39,229 nucleotides of DNA. It comes from Bacillota bacterium (GTDB lineage Bacteria > Bacillota > Limnochordia > DTU087). Location of the stretch: positions 1 to 39,229 of the forward strand of contig JAAZLW010000138.1 of the NCBI GenBank assembly GCA_012799135.1, read 5' to 3'. Shown here in pieces: positions 1-10,531 of the stretch. The position numbers and the translations under genes are program-made. How positions within the stretch are numbered: position 1 is the stretch's first letter; every line of letters begins with the position of its first letter. The notes under the pieces were generated by a model. That model ran no database searches and was not told where the DNA came from. It saw only the letters and a program-made list of their open reading frames with translations.

Positions 1-38
1 GGTTTAGCCTCCATACTGAAAGTGTAGGGGTTGTCGGT

Positions 39-2192
39 ATGTGGGTTGCCAGGTATACCCGCTGGCTGTTAGGTCTGGCTGCTGATCTGCCTGTTTTACT
101 TTTCCTTTTGGCAGGCTATCTGTGTCTACGGGGAATCATAGAGCAAGCGGTTTTCACCCGGTTTGTGGTCGGCACGACTATCTTGGTGATTGTACTTCTG
201 ATCATACTGCATTTGCAGACCACGGACATAGGGGCAATGCCTTACATACAGCTTTCTGACCCATGGACAGCACGCCCTTCCGGAGCTGGTCTGGTTGGTC
301 AGATCCTTACAGGTATATGCCTTCGGGCCTTGGGCCTGGCGGGTACTTATGTGTTTACCATCGCCTTTTTGCTGATCGCTGCCATCTTGCTCTTGGATGT
401 ACCTTTATCGAAGTCTATCCTCGGGGCTGGGCGATGGCTCGGCCGTGGCTTGGGTTCACTTTGGCAGAGCCTCAGGCGTATATGGGTTGATGCTCTTTCG
501 CTAGTTCGTTCCTGGAAACACCCAACATCGGCGGACAGTACCGCCGGTGGGGGCAAAAGCGTATCACTAAAAGATAACCAACCCTCAGCTCCCCAGACAA
601 GGAGAACAAAGGCTAAGGTAAGTAACCAGGGCCAAGAGGGGTTTATCCAGGAAGTGGCGGTAACTCAAGACGATGGGTTCGAGCATCGGGAGGTTAAGGG
701 AGAGACAGGTAGCAAAGAGGATATCCCTCAAGAGGTCTCTTTCCGGCAACCAAGACGGGTGGGCCCTTTTGTTTTGCCGGCCCTGGATTTGATTACCCCT
801 ACCCGTAGCCGCAGGTCGCGACGGCAAAGTAGTAATCAGACCAAGCTTCTGGAGGAGACTCTGGCCAGCTTTGGTATCGATGGCCGGGTGGTGGATATCA
901 GCCAAGGACCCACGGTCACCCGCTACGAGATTCAGCCACCTCCAGGGATCAAGGTGAGTAGGATCGTTGCTTTGGCTGACGATTTGGCTTTAGCCTTAGC
1001 GGCACCTGATGTGCGGATTGAAGCCCCGGTACCGGGGAAATCGGTTGTGGGGGTAGAGGTCCCGAATAAAGAACCCAGTGTTGTATACTTGCAGGATGTA
1101 TTGGTTAGCCCTGAATTTCAGAATCATCCTTCACCTTTGACCATGGCTTTGGGCAAAGATATCGCGGGCAACACGGTGGTTGCAGATTTGAGAAAGTTGC
1201 CTCACCTGCTTGTAGCAGGGGCAACCGGTTCCGGTAAGAGTGTATGTCTGAATACGATTATTGCTAGCTTTCTCTATAAGTCTTCACCTGAGGAAGTTCA
1301 GCTGCTAATGATCGATCCTAAGCGAGTAGAGCTGACCGTATATAACGGTATTCCCCATCTCGTTTCTCCGGTGGTTACTGACCCGAAAAAGGCTGCCACG
1401 GCTTTGCGTTGGGCGGTGAAGGAGATGGAACGGCGCTACGAGTTGTTTGCCGATGCCAGTGCCCGGAATATCGAATCCTATAATGAATGGATGGCGGATA
1501 ATCTCCGGCGCTATGGTGAAGGAGAGGTCTTGCCTTATATTGCCATCATTATCGATGAGTTGGCTGATTTGATGCTGGTGGCTGCCGCGGAAGTGGAAGA
1601 TGCGATCTGCCGTCTGGCCCAAATGGCGAGAGCTGCAGGTATGTGTCTGATCATCGCCACCCAGCGACCATCGGTAGATGTAATCACTGGCCTAATCAAG
1701 GCCAACATCCCATCGCGGATTGCCTTTGCGGTATCATCTCAAGTTGATTCCAGGACTATCCTGGATATGGCGGGGGCGGAAAGGCTGCTAGGGAAAGGTG
1801 ATATGTTGTACTTCCCCGTGGGGGCGACCAAGGCCATCAGGGCTCAAGGGGCTTTGATACTGGAAAGGGATATTGAGAAGTTAGTTGAATTCTGGGCCCA
1901 ACAAGCAGATCCTGATACCGAAGGGGAGAATATCGTCGAACTACAGGAGTCTATAGACAATGAGGTTGTGGTTGATGACGAACTCTTTGATGATGCTGTC
2001 CAGTTAGTGATCCATTCCGGACAAGCATCCATATCCATGTTACAGCGTCGGTTTCGGATTGGGTACTCCCGAGCCGCTCGGCTCATCGATACTATGGAGC
2101 TCAAGGGGATTGTCGGACCCCATCAGGGTAGCAAGCCCCGGGAAGTACTGATCGATGAATATGAAGTTGATGGGGGATCCCAGAGCATATGA
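39..2192 (+). CDS. spoIIIE: DNA translocase FtsK/SpoIIIE
   Basis: N-terminal TM segments, variable linker, Walker A GATGSGKS, IIDELADLM Walker B, C-terminal gamma winged-helix (SISMLQRRFRIGYSRAARLID). Confidence 0.97.
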   Translation: MWVARYTRWLLGLAADLPVLLFLLAGYLCLRGIIEQAVFTRFVVGTTILVIVLLIILHLQTTDIGAMPYIQLSDPWTARPSGAGLVGQILTGICLRALGLAGTYVFTIAFLLIAAILLLDVPLSKSILGAGRWLGRGLGSLWQSLRRIWVDALSLVRSWKHPTSADSTAGGGKSVSLKDNQPSAPQTRRTKAKVSNQGQEGFIQEVAVTQDDGFEHREVKGETGSKEDIPQEVSFRQPRRVGPFVLPALDLITPTRSRRSRRQSSNQTKLLEETLASFGIDGRVVDISQGPTVTRYEIQPPPGIKVSRIVALADDLALALAAPDVRIEAPVPGKSVVGVEVPNKEPSVVYLQDVLVSPEFQNHPSPLTMALGKDIAGNTVVADLRKLPHLLVAGATGSGKSVCLNTIIASFLYKSSPEEVQLLMIDPKRVELTVYNGIPHLVSPVVTDPKKAATALRWAVKEMERRYELFADASARNIESYNEWMADNLRRYGEGEVLPYIAIIIDELADLMLVAAAEVEDAICRLAQMARAAGMCLIIATQRPSVDVITGLIKANIPSRIAFAVSSQVDSRTILDMAGAERLLGKGDMLYFPVGATKAIRAQGALILERDIEKLVEFWAQQADPDTEGENIVELQESIDNEVVVDDELFDDAVQLVIHSGQASISMLQRRFRIGYSRAARLIDTMELKGIVGPHQGSKPREVLIDEYEVDGGSQSI

Positions 2193-2219
2193 CTTTTTCT
2201 AGGAGAGAAGGGGTAGAGC

Positions 2220-3296
2220 GTGACTGAAGTGGGGCGAATGCTGGAGGAAGCCCGGTTAAGGAAGGGCATTACCCTGGATAAGGTAGAGGCTGATCTGAAG
2301 ATACGCAAGAGTTATCTTCTGGCTATGGAGTCGGGACGCTGGGAGGACCTTCCGGGCTATGCCTACGCTACCGGTTTTCTGCGTACCTATGGTGAATACC
2401 TGGGTCTCTCTGGTGATGATCTGGTTGAGGAGTATAAGTACTGGAGAGAAATCCAAGGGATTGATACGATCGCAGATGATACGCCGATAGGTGTCTTTAC
2501 TAGAGCCAAGGAGCTACAGACTGACACTGGAATCTTCCAACTGAGTGCGAAGGGACAAGGGAGGGCTCGTCGCCGTCGCAAAACCTATAGAGGCCTTGTC
2601 GTGATCATTATCCTGCTCCTAGCGCTGGCGGCCTATGTCTTCCTGACTTGGAGGCAGCCTTTTTCGGATACGAAAGGGGATTCAATGCCGCTGGAGCAAG
2701 TGCAGGGCGAAGTGTACGGAGAATTGGAGGAACCTGAACCAGCCAGTGAAGCTGAGTCCTTGCTCAAGACACCAAGCTTCCCGGCGGAAGGTTTGGATCC
2801 AGAGGGATTGACGGTAGACGAAGTACCGGCAGGGGATATGGAGCAGGCTATTGGTCTAGGAGAGACTCACGAACCAGAAGTAGACGCTACAATCCATCCT
2901 GAGGGAGAAGAGCGAGTAATCGAACCGGAATCGTTGGCAGAAGCTCCAATCCCGCCTACTGCTGACGTGACTGGGGTTGAGGTACAAGTTACCCTTCCTG
3001 AAGATGTTGTCCATCGCTTGCCTCCGGTGGAGGTGGAGGGCGATAGGTGGCCTCTCACCGTGGAGGCCATTGTCACCGGCCGATGCTGGGTTGAGGTGCG
3101 TGGTGACGGCGAGTTGCTGGCTTCTCGGACTCTGGAGGCAGGGGAGCATCATATCTGGAATGCCTTGGAGGAAATCAAGATACGTTTTGGTAATGCAGGT
3201 GTGGTAGAGCTGAAGCTCAATGGGAGAGAGCTTGGGCCGGCAGGGAAGGGAGTCTTGACCCGGGTCTTCACGCTAGAGATGGTTCAACAGGACTAG
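2220..3296 (+). CDS. RodZ-like helix-turn-helix / single-TM protein with C-terminal DUF4115-like domain
   Basis: N-terminal HTH (VGRMLEEARLRKGITLDKVEADLKIRKSYLLAMESGRWEDLPGYAYATGFLRTY), TM near residue 125, C-terminal beta domain (CWVEVRGDGELLASRTLEAGE). GTG start. Confidence 0.88.
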   Translation: MTEVGRMLEEARLRKGITLDKVEADLKIRKSYLLAMESGRWEDLPGYAYATGFLRTYGEYLGLSGDDLVEEYKYWREIQGIDTIADDTPIGVFTRAKELQTDTGIFQLSAKGQGRARRRRKTYRGLVVIIILLLALAAYVFLTWRQPFSDTKGDSMPLEQVQGEVYGELEEPEPASEAESLLKTPSFPAEGLDPEGLTVDEVPAGDMEQAIGLGETHEPEVDATIHPEGEERVIEPESLAEAPIPPTADVTGVEVQVTLPEDVVHRLPPVEVEGDRWPLTVEAIVTGRCWVEVRGDGELLASRTLEAGEHHIWNALEEIKIRFGNAGVVELKLNGRELGPAGKGVLTRVFTLEMVQQD

Positions 3297-3328
3297 GTGT
3301 CTGGTAGCTGGAGGGGGAGTAGAAGTCA

Positions 3329-6070
3329 GTGATGAGGCGGCTGATTCTGATTTTGCTGGCTATAGGGCTCATCCTTGTAGGCGTGAGCCCATGGGGAATT
3401 CGCCTTTACACGGATTGGCTATGGTTTGAGCATATGGGGTACGGGTTCGTGTTCGGGGCTCGGCTGGCCTGGATGTGGGCAGTAAGGCTCGGTCTGGGTC
3501 TGGTATTTTCCATTTTCCTTTTCGCCAATTTCAAGGCGACTCACTGGGCCTTTGAGCGGCCATTCCAGGAAGGTCAGACATATGAACCACCGCTCTTCGA
3601 TGGCCGGCGTATCCGCCGTAGTCTCCATTTGGTGAGCCTCCTTCTGGGATTTGCCATCACCTCTGGCCTAGCGATGAACTGGGAAGTGGTCACAAGGTTC
3701 GTCAACCGTACGCCTTTCGGCTCTGTAGATCCCGTGTTTCAGAAAGATATCGGCTTCTATGTTTTTTCATTGCCCTTTTTTGAGCAGCTTTATCTACCTT
3801 TACAGGGACTCTTTGTCATAACCTTTATCATCGTGGGTTTGTCATATGTCGTTACTCGGGTCGTAAGCATTGTGAACGGAAGGTGTGTCCTGGCCTCACG
3901 GGCCAGAGTTCACCTATCGTTGCTTTTGGCATTGATCCTTGCCCTCAAGGCGGGTAACTATCTTCTGGGGATGTACCAACTGGTCTATTCACCACGGGGA
4001 GCTGTGTTTGGGGCTAGTTATACAGATGTACATACCCAAATACTGGCCGCTAAGGTCTTGGCTATCACTATGGGGCTGGTAGCGATATCCGTTGTTTGGA
4101 ATGCTTTTCAGCCCCGGCTTCGCTGGATAGTCAGCGGCGTTATCTTGCTGGTAGTCGAGTCTGTGCTTTTGGGTAGTGTCTATCCCAATCTGGTACAGCG
4201 GTATGTGGTGGAACCCAACGAATTGGCCAAGGAAGAGCGCTTCATCGCTTATAATATCGAAGCGACTCGGCAGGCCTTCGGTTTAGATAACATCTTGGAG
4301 CAGGAATTTGTGCCCCGAGATGAACTGCCACCCAAATCAGCTCTGCAGACTGAGACTGTAGAGAATATTCGGCTATGGGACTGGCGACCTCTGATTGAGA
4401 CCTATAGCCAACTTCAAGAGTTTAGACTGTATTATGATTTTGCTCGGGTGGATACAGACCGGTACTTGGTTGACGGAGAATATCGTCAAGTAATGCTGGC
4501 TCCCAGGGAGCTAGCTATTGAACAATTGCAGAACCGTTCCTGGGTAAATGAGCGATTGCAGTATACACACGGTTATGGGATTGTGATGAGTCCTGTAAAT
4601 CGGGTGACAACCGAGGGTTTGCCGGACCTTTGGGTATATGACATTCCCCCCAAGAGTAAGCTTGGGGATACTCTGGAGGTGACAAGGCCTGAGATCTACT
4701 ATGGTGAGCTGACCAATCATTACGTGTTCGTACAGACACAGGTACCAGAATTCGATTACCCCCGAGGTGATCAGAACGCAGAGGTCTTTTACCAGGGCAG
4801 TGGCGGAGTGCCAATGGGATCGTTGAGGCGGCGCTTGCTATTTGCTGCGCGATTTGGCGATAGTAAAATCCTTTGGTCCCAAAGCTTTACTAAGAACAGC
4901 CGTGTCATGTACTACCGAAACATCCAAGAAAGGGTCCACAAGCTCGCTCCCTTTTTGCGTTATGATCAGGAGCCTTATATGGTGGTGGCCGATGGCCGGC
5001 TTTATTGGATGTTAGATGCCTATACCACCTCTGATCGCTATCCCTACGTTAAACCCGTCTCCGGTTGGGGCAACTATGTCCGCAACTCGGTAAAAGTGGT
5101 AATAGACGCCTACAATGGCACCGTTGATTTCTATGTTCTCAGAGAAGATGATCCCTTAGTTAATACCTTGGGGAAAATCTATCCCGGGTTATTCCAACCG
5201 TTCTCCGCTATGCCGGCAGCCCTCAGGGCTCATATACGCTATCCGGAGGAGTTATTCTTGTTACAAGCCCGTATCTATGCCACTTATCATATGGGCAATC
5301 CCCGGGTTTTCTATAACCGCGAGGATCTGTGGAGTCTACCCCAGGAGATCTATGGAGATGAAAAAATCGAAATGCAGGCCTACTACACCATAATGGAGCT
5401 GCCGGACCGGGCGGTGGATTCTGGCCGAGAGTCGCAAGCCGAGTTTATCTTGATGCTGCCGTTTACACCTGCGCAGAAGGCCAATATGGTGGCCTGGCTG
5501 GCAGCCCGTAATGATGGGGAGCATTATGGCCAGTTAGTACTACATAAATTTCCTAAGCAGAAGCTGACCTACGGTCCTATGCAGATTGAAGCCAGAATCG
5601 ATCAAGATGCTGAGATCTCGCGTCAGTTGGCCTTGTGGGATCAAAAAGGCTCTCGGGTGGTAAGGGGAAATCTCTTGGTACTACCTTTGGGTGAGTCGAT
5701 TCTCTATGTGGAGCCTCTCTACTTACAAGCCGAGCAGGGAGAGTTGCCGGAGCTGCGGCGGGTAATTGTCTCCCTCGGAGGTAAGATCGTTATGGCCGAG
5801 AGCCTGCAGGAGGCCTTGTGGTGGCTATTCAATGAAGGAATATCACCATCGTCTCTAGAGCCGGCAATCGAGGGAACACCGATGCTGAATTACCCCGAAG
5901 GGGAGAGTTCGTTATCAACGGTGGAACTAAAGGCTCGGCAGGCTTTGCAGTTGTTGGAAGAGGCGCACTTAGCTAGCCGGAACGGCGATTGGGCACGCTA
6001 TGGTGAACTACTCGACGAACTGGAAGGGTTACTCCGAGAATTGGCTGATGTTGAACAGACTCGGGACTAG
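3329..6070 (+). CDS. UPF0182 family (COG1615-like) large membrane protein
   Basis: 913 aa, about 7 N-terminal TMs, then a long soluble domain with family-typical segments (WVNERLQYTHGYGIVMSPVN, YYGELTNHYVFV, LPFTPAQKANMVAWLAARND). Confidence 0.9.
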   Translation: MMRRLILILLAIGLILVGVSPWGIRLYTDWLWFEHMGYGFVFGARLAWMWAVRLGLGLVFSIFLFANFKATHWAFERPFQEGQTYEPPLFDGRRIRRSLHLVSLLLGFAITSGLAMNWEVVTRFVNRTPFGSVDPVFQKDIGFYVFSLPFFEQLYLPLQGLFVITFIIVGLSYVVTRVVSIVNGRCVLASRARVHLSLLLALILALKAGNYLLGMYQLVYSPRGAVFGASYTDVHTQILAAKVLAITMGLVAISVVWNAFQPRLRWIVSGVILLVVESVLLGSVYPNLVQRYVVEPNELAKEERFIAYNIEATRQAFGLDNILEQEFVPRDELPPKSALQTETVENIRLWDWRPLIETYSQLQEFRLYYDFARVDTDRYLVDGEYRQVMLAPRELAIEQLQNRSWVNERLQYTHGYGIVMSPVNRVTTEGLPDLWVYDIPPKSKLGDTLEVTRPEIYYGELTNHYVFVQTQVPEFDYPRGDQNAEVFYQGSGGVPMGSLRRRLLFAARFGDSKILWSQSFTKNSRVMYYRNIQERVHKLAPFLRYDQEPYMVVADGRLYWMLDAYTTSDRYPYVKPVSGWGNYVRNSVKVVIDAYNGTVDFYVLREDDPLVNTLGKIYPGLFQPFSAMPAALRAHIRYPEELFLLQARIYATYHMGNPRVFYNREDLWSLPQEIYGDEKIEMQAYYTIMELPDRAVDSGRESQAEFILMLPFTPAQKANMVAWLAARNDGEHYGQLVLHKFPKQKLTYGPMQIEARIDQDAEISRQLALWDQKGSRVVRGNLLVLPLGESILYVEPLYLQAEQGELPELRRVIVSLGGKIVMAESLQEALWWLFNEGISPSSLEPAIEGTPMLNYPEGESSLSTVELKARQALQLLEEAHLASRNGDWARYGELLDELEGLLRELADVEQTRD

Positions 6071-6181
6071 GCTCACGGGAGCTAATGGCTTTTTGCCCTA
6101 AAATTGACAAGTCCTTCGGCATAATGGCAGACTTGCGGAATATCTTGCCGATACCGCGAATATCTATTATGGCGAAGGGGG

Positions 6182-7033
6182 TTGATGGTTTTGGCTCGTA
6201 GAGCTTGGAGAACTCGCCAGAAAAACGGTCCGGGTCTTTTGTTTATCCTCGTTGCTTTGGTGGTTGTGGCGGCTGCAGGCGCAAAGTATCTAGGACTTTA
6301 TGCTCCCCAGCAGCCGACCTTAGCTCCCCAGCGGGTGGCGACAGATGTGGGTGTGCCGGTGTCAACAGGGTCGCAGGCAAGTGTGGGACACCAGGAACCG
6401 GTGACGGTACTGGTATTTCACTCCCACACAAGCGAGAACTACTCGCCCAGCCCGTCCCATGACAAGAATGGTAAGGGAGAAATCCTGCAAGTGGGGGCTG
6501 AATTCTGCCAGGCCATTAGTGAAAAAGGTATCAAGGCCATTCATCTCAAAGGAACCTATGATACGCCAGCATATAGTGAAGCCTTCAGGAAGGCCGGAGA
6601 AGCTGTGGCCAAAACACTGGCTGACAATCCGAATATCAAGGCAGTTATTGATATTCACCGGGATGGTTTGCCCAAGAGCAAGGACAAAGATTATACCACT
6701 GCCATCGTGGGTGGGCAAAGGGTGGGCAAAATCCTATTTGTGGTTGGGGATGTGGCTAATCCGAATCACAATGGCAATATGGCTTTTGCGGAGGCGGCGA
6801 AAGCCCGCTTGGAGGCCCTGTATGGTGGGGTAAGCCGAGGAGTCAGGGTTCAGCACCGTAATGTGAATGGTAATCTACACTCCAATACACTGGTTTCCTA
6901 TCTGGGAGACTATCATGGCAATTCGCTGGCAGAAGCTAAGGCTTCAGCCCGAATTCTTGCCGATGTGGTGGCAGCGGTATTGCTGGAACAGGCCCGGGAG
7001 GGTATGTTGGTATTGCCTACAACAACTCCTTGA
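6182..7033 (+). CDS. spoIIP: Stage II sporulation protein P (SpoIIP amidase/endopeptidase)
   Basis: N-terminal TM and VLVFHSHTSENYSPS, VIDIHRDGLP, VVGDVANPNHNGNMAFA, LGDYHGNSLAEAKASARILADV. TTG start after GAAGGGG. Confidence 0.9.
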   Translation: MMVLARRAWRTRQKNGPGLLFILVALVVVAAAGAKYLGLYAPQQPTLAPQRVATDVGVPVSTGSQASVGHQEPVTVLVFHSHTSENYSPSPSHDKNGKGEILQVGAEFCQAISEKGIKAIHLKGTYDTPAYSEAFRKAGEAVAKTLADNPNIKAVIDIHRDGLPKSKDKDYTTAIVGGQRVGKILFVVGDVANPNHNGNMAFAEAAKARLEALYGGVSRGVRVQHRNVNGNLHSNTLVSYLGDYHGNSLAEAKASARILADVVAAVLLEQAREGMLVLPTTTP

Positions 7034-7125
7034 GATGACACAACCCCCTTCGCCGGGTGATGCAAGGCGTATAGTTGTTCGTAGAGAGGAAGACCGGCTA
7101 GGTACTGACTAAACGGATCTTAAGG

Positions 7126-7167
7126 CCCACCCCTGGATTCTAACGCCTTTGGGGTGGGAGTTTTTTT
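7126..7167 (+). terminator. Rho-independent terminator downstream of spoIIP
   Basis: CCCACCCC ... GGGGTGGG stem followed by TTTTTTT. Confidence 0.85.
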
Positions 7168-7316
7168 GATGATGCCAAGGGAACCCGGCAGGATCATTGA
7201 AGGAGGATGGCGAACTGTTTGGGCTGGGCTGGCTAGGCTGAGCGAATTAGCTTGTCCGGCTAATAGCATCAGTGTGTTTGGGGGATATTAGTGGTAAGAC
7301 TGGAGGTGCTCCTGCC

Positions 7317-8765
7317 TTGGTACAGCAAATTCACATGATCGGGATTGGCGGAGCAGGAATGAGTGCCATCGCAACCGTACTACTGGAGATGGGGTATAAA
7401 GTCAGTGGCTCGGATCTGAAAGATTCGGATGTAGTCAGTTCTCTGCAAAGGGCAGGAGCCGATGTACGGATCGGCCATGCCGCTTGCCACGTAAAAGGGG
7501 CTGACATGGTAGTCTTTTCATCGGCAATACCCGAGTACAATCCTGAGATGCAAGAAGCCAAGCGGCTGGGCATACCTATACTTCATCGTTCGGAAATGTT
7601 GGGCCGTATTCTCAACCAGCATGATGGTATAGCCGTTGCCGGGGCTCATGGCAAAACCACGATAACCGGTATGATTGCCCATATCCTAAGTAGGTTGGGA
7701 CTCGATCCAACAGTATTGGCTGGCGGCGAAATGCAGAATCAATGTGTACATGCATGCTGGGGACGAGGTAGGTATGTGGTGGCCGAGGCTGATGAGAGTG
7801 ATGGTTCATTTCTGAGATATTACCCATATATAGCGGTGATCACTAGTGTAGAAGCCGATCATTTGGAGAACTATGGGGGGCGGACCGGTCACTTAGTAGC
7901 CAGCTATGAGGCTTTTCTAGCGAATATCAAGGATGATGGCACCCTTGTTATCAGCGGCCAAGCCTATGGCATTCTCAAGCACTCTGTAGACATGGCTGCG
8001 GAAAGGTTATCTGTGATTGTTTACGGCCTGAACCCGCGAACAGAATCCGGAGGCAGCTCTATGGAGGCCTGTAGTGCAGAAACCCACTGCAGTCAATACT
8101 ATTGGGCAGATGATATTTGCCTGTCTGGTGCAACTTCGAGGTTTTCCGTTTATCACCACGATCAACTCTTAGGAAGGGCTAGGTTGGTAGTACCAGGTAT
8201 CTATAATGTGGAGAACGCTCTGGCTGCCATTGCGGTAGCACGACAGGTGGGTCTGGAATTTGAGCAGGTAGTAGGTGCAATAGAGGGCTTTCATGGGGCT
8301 CACCGCCGCTTCGAGTGGGTGGGTGCCGGAGATGGGGTTGTGGTCTATGATGATTATGCTCACCATCCGACGGAGCTAAAGAAAACGCTGCAGGCGGCTA
8401 GAGAATTCGGGCGACGGGTAATCGCTATCTTTCAGCCACAGCGGTACAGTCGCACTCAACTCTTGATGGAGGAGTTTGGCCGCTCCTTTCAGGATGCTGA
8501 TTTGGTTGTGGTCACAGATATCTATGCACCACCACCGGAACAACCATTACCGGGGGTCTCTGCCGAGCGGTTAGCGAATCTGGTGGCTGAACATATTGGT
8601 CATGAGCGGGTGCTGTATGTCGGAGATAAGGATTTAGTTGCTGATACCTTGCTCCCATATCTGCGGAAAAACGATCTCGTGATTACCATGGGAGCCGGTG
8701 ATGTGTGGCAAGTCGCCCAGGCCCTAGTGAAGCGTGTACAGCAGAAGGATGTACAAAGCGTGTAG
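7317..8765 (+). CDS. murC: UDP-N-acetylmuramate--L-alanine ligase (MurC)
   Basis: IHMIGIGGAGMSAIA, VAGAHGKTTITGMIAHIL, VVAEADESDGSFL, DDYAHHPTELKKTL. TTG start at 7317 is 8 nt after GGAGGTG; preferred over the ORF-track start at 7272. Confidence 0.94.
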   Translation: MVQQIHMIGIGGAGMSAIATVLLEMGYKVSGSDLKDSDVVSSLQRAGADVRIGHAACHVKGADMVVFSSAIPEYNPEMQEAKRLGIPILHRSEMLGRILNQHDGIAVAGAHGKTTITGMIAHILSRLGLDPTVLAGGEMQNQCVHACWGRGRYVVAEADESDGSFLRYYPYIAVITSVEADHLENYGGRTGHLVASYEAFLANIKDDGTLVISGQAYGILKHSVDMAAERLSVIVYGLNPRTESGGSSMEACSAETHCSQYYWADDICLSGATSRFSVYHHDQLLGRARLVVPGIYNVENALAAIAVARQVGLEFEQVVGAIEGFHGAHRRFEWVGAGDGVVVYDDYAHHPTELKKTLQAAREFGRRVIAIFQPQRYSRTQLLMEEFGRSFQDADLVVVTDIYAPPPEQPLPGVSAERLANLVAEHIGHERVLYVGDKDLVADTLLPYLRKNDLVITMGAGDVWQVAQALVKRVQQKDVQSV

Positions 8766-8793
8766 CAGTCTGAGGGTGGTGGTGAGGTGAGGC

Positions 8794-10527
8794 TTGGAGA
8801 TCTTCTTTGATTTGTGGGGACTGGAACTCTTAGAGGAAGCTGCCCGGGGCCGACCTGTTCCCCTGCCCTGGCCCCTATTTCAGGGAGAAGACGGTAGGGT
8901 AGTCTGCCTGAGTAGACTAAAGCAGCTGGAGTCTTTAGATACACTGCCAAACCTACAGCTTTACCCTCACCAAAAAAAGGCTATCTTGCAGGTAGTTCGG
9001 CAAATGAGAGGCAGGGCCATTCTGGCTGATGAGGTTGGGCTGGGCAAGACCATCGAGGCCGGTGTCATCTTGCGAGAATACATGCATCGGGGCCTTGTGG
9101 AACGAGTTCTGATTCTCACACCACCGTCCTTGGTCAATCAGTGGCAGTCTGAGTTACAAGAGAAGCTGTGTCTGTCCTTTGCCGTCAATCAGCTGCCACA
9201 AGCATACAGTCAAGGGATAAGGCTGATTGTTTCAATAGATGCCGCCAAGCGGGCCGAGCATGCAGCTAAGATTCAGTCAGTTTTTTGGGATATGGTAATT
9301 GTCGATGAAGCTCACAGGCTGAAAAACCGTACCACCCTTGCCTGGAAGTTTGTCAATCAGATTCAAAAGACTTACCTTTTACTTCTCACCGCGACACCTA
9401 TTCAAAATGACCTGCGGGAGCTCTATAACCTAGTAACCTTACTTTGGCCTGGGAAACTGCAGACCTACACACAGTTCAAACAGGCATTCATGCTAGATCG
9501 GCATACTCCGAAGAACATCGGCGAGCTGCGTCGCAGACTGGGTGAGGTATTAGTTCGTTCTACCAGGAAAGCGACTGAGCTCCAATTCCCCGAAAGGCAG
9601 GTAAAAACGATTTACGTAAGCCCTTCCCTGGAAGAACATGAAGCGTATACTCTGCTCTGGCGACAACTACACCTAGCTTACATAAAGTTATCGACACAGG
9701 AGAAAAATATCCTACCCATGGTCGTGTTGCTGCGGGAACTATGTAGTTCTACACAGGCCGCGGGCGCTACTCTGGCCCGCCTGATGGCAAATAATCGATA
9801 TAAATACATTTCCGCTGAGGACGCTCACGAGGTCAGTCGGGTACTACAAGGCGTGATAAGTAGCAAATTGGAGTACCTGCTGCGGGCCATTGATCAAGAT
9901 AGCGAGAAGGCTATCATTTTCACCGAGTTCCGCTCTTCACAGGAGCAGATCGTCAGAAGCCTCAGGGAACAAGGTCTACAGGTAGTAGCCTATCATGGTG
10001 GACTCAGTCGCACCGCCAAGGATAGGATCATCGAGGTATTTCGACAAGATGCCCAAATCCTAGTTTCGACTGAGGCAGGTGGCGAAGGTCGCAATCTGCA
10101 ATTTTGCCGGAAAGTCATCAACTACGATTTGCCTTGGAATCCCATGCGTTTGGAGCAGCGTATTGGTAGGGTACACCGCTTAGGGCAAACCCAGGATGTA
10201 CAGGTAGTTAATCTGGTCCTGGAAAATACTATTGAAGTGCACATTCTATATCTATTGGAGAAGAAAATACGCATGTTTGAGCAGGTAGTCGGGGAATTGG
10301 ATTTGATTTTACCGGTGACGGGCAGATCCTTGGAAGTGGAACTGGCCCATGTGCTTTTGAGCAGTGATAGTGAAGCAGTGCTGGCCCGGCAGATCGAAGC
10401 TCTCGGCACCCAGCTGTGGATTAGCCGTTGCCGATATGAAAAGGCGAAAGAGCTCAACTATGCTATTTTGGACGGGGATTCTCAGTCGGAGATTCCATTA
10501 CCTGCCGCAAAAGGGAGCGGGCAATAA
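8794..10527 (+). CDS. SNF2-family DNA-dependent ATPase/helicase A
   Basis: GRAILADEVGLGKTIEAGVIL (Walker A), VIVDEAHRLKN (DEAH), LLTATPIQNDLRELYNLVTLL, VSTEAGGEGRNLQFCRKVINYDLPWNPMRLEQRIGRVHRLGQ. Starts 28 bp after murC. Confidence 0.95.
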   Translation: MEIFFDLWGLELLEEAARGRPVPLPWPLFQGEDGRVVCLSRLKQLESLDTLPNLQLYPHQKKAILQVVRQMRGRAILADEVGLGKTIEAGVILREYMHRGLVERVLILTPPSLVNQWQSELQEKLCLSFAVNQLPQAYSQGIRLIVSIDAAKRAEHAAKIQSVFWDMVIVDEAHRLKNRTTLAWKFVNQIQKTYLLLLTATPIQNDLRELYNLVTLLWPGKLQTYTQFKQAFMLDRHTPKNIGELRRRLGEVLVRSTRKATELQFPERQVKTIYVSPSLEEHEAYTLLWRQLHLAYIKLSTQEKNILPMVVLLRELCSSTQAAGATLARLMANNRYKYISAEDAHEVSRVLQGVISSKLEYLLRAIDQDSEKAIIFTEFRSSQEQIVRSLREQGLQVVAYHGGLSRTAKDRIIEVFRQDAQILVSTEAGGEGRNLQFCRKVINYDLPWNPMRLEQRIGRVHRLGQTQDVQVVNLVLENTIEVHILYLLEKKIRMFEQVVGELDLILPVTGRSLEVELAHVLLSSDSEAVLARQIEALGTQLWISRCRYEKAKELNYAILDGDSQSEIPLPAAKGSGQ

Positions 10528-10531
10528 GTTG

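Noticed and set aside
585-905. 106-aa minus-strand ORF within spoIIIE
   Set aside because: Antisense to the SpoIIIE linker; no motif or SD.
7208-7222. Possible LexA box GCGAACTGTTTGGG upstream of murC
   Set aside because: Half-sites are separated by 1 nt, not the required 4 nt.
7197-7260. Possible leader peptide upstream of murC (ATG after AAGGAGG)
   Set aside because: SD abuts the ATG with no spacer, so initiation there is unlikely.
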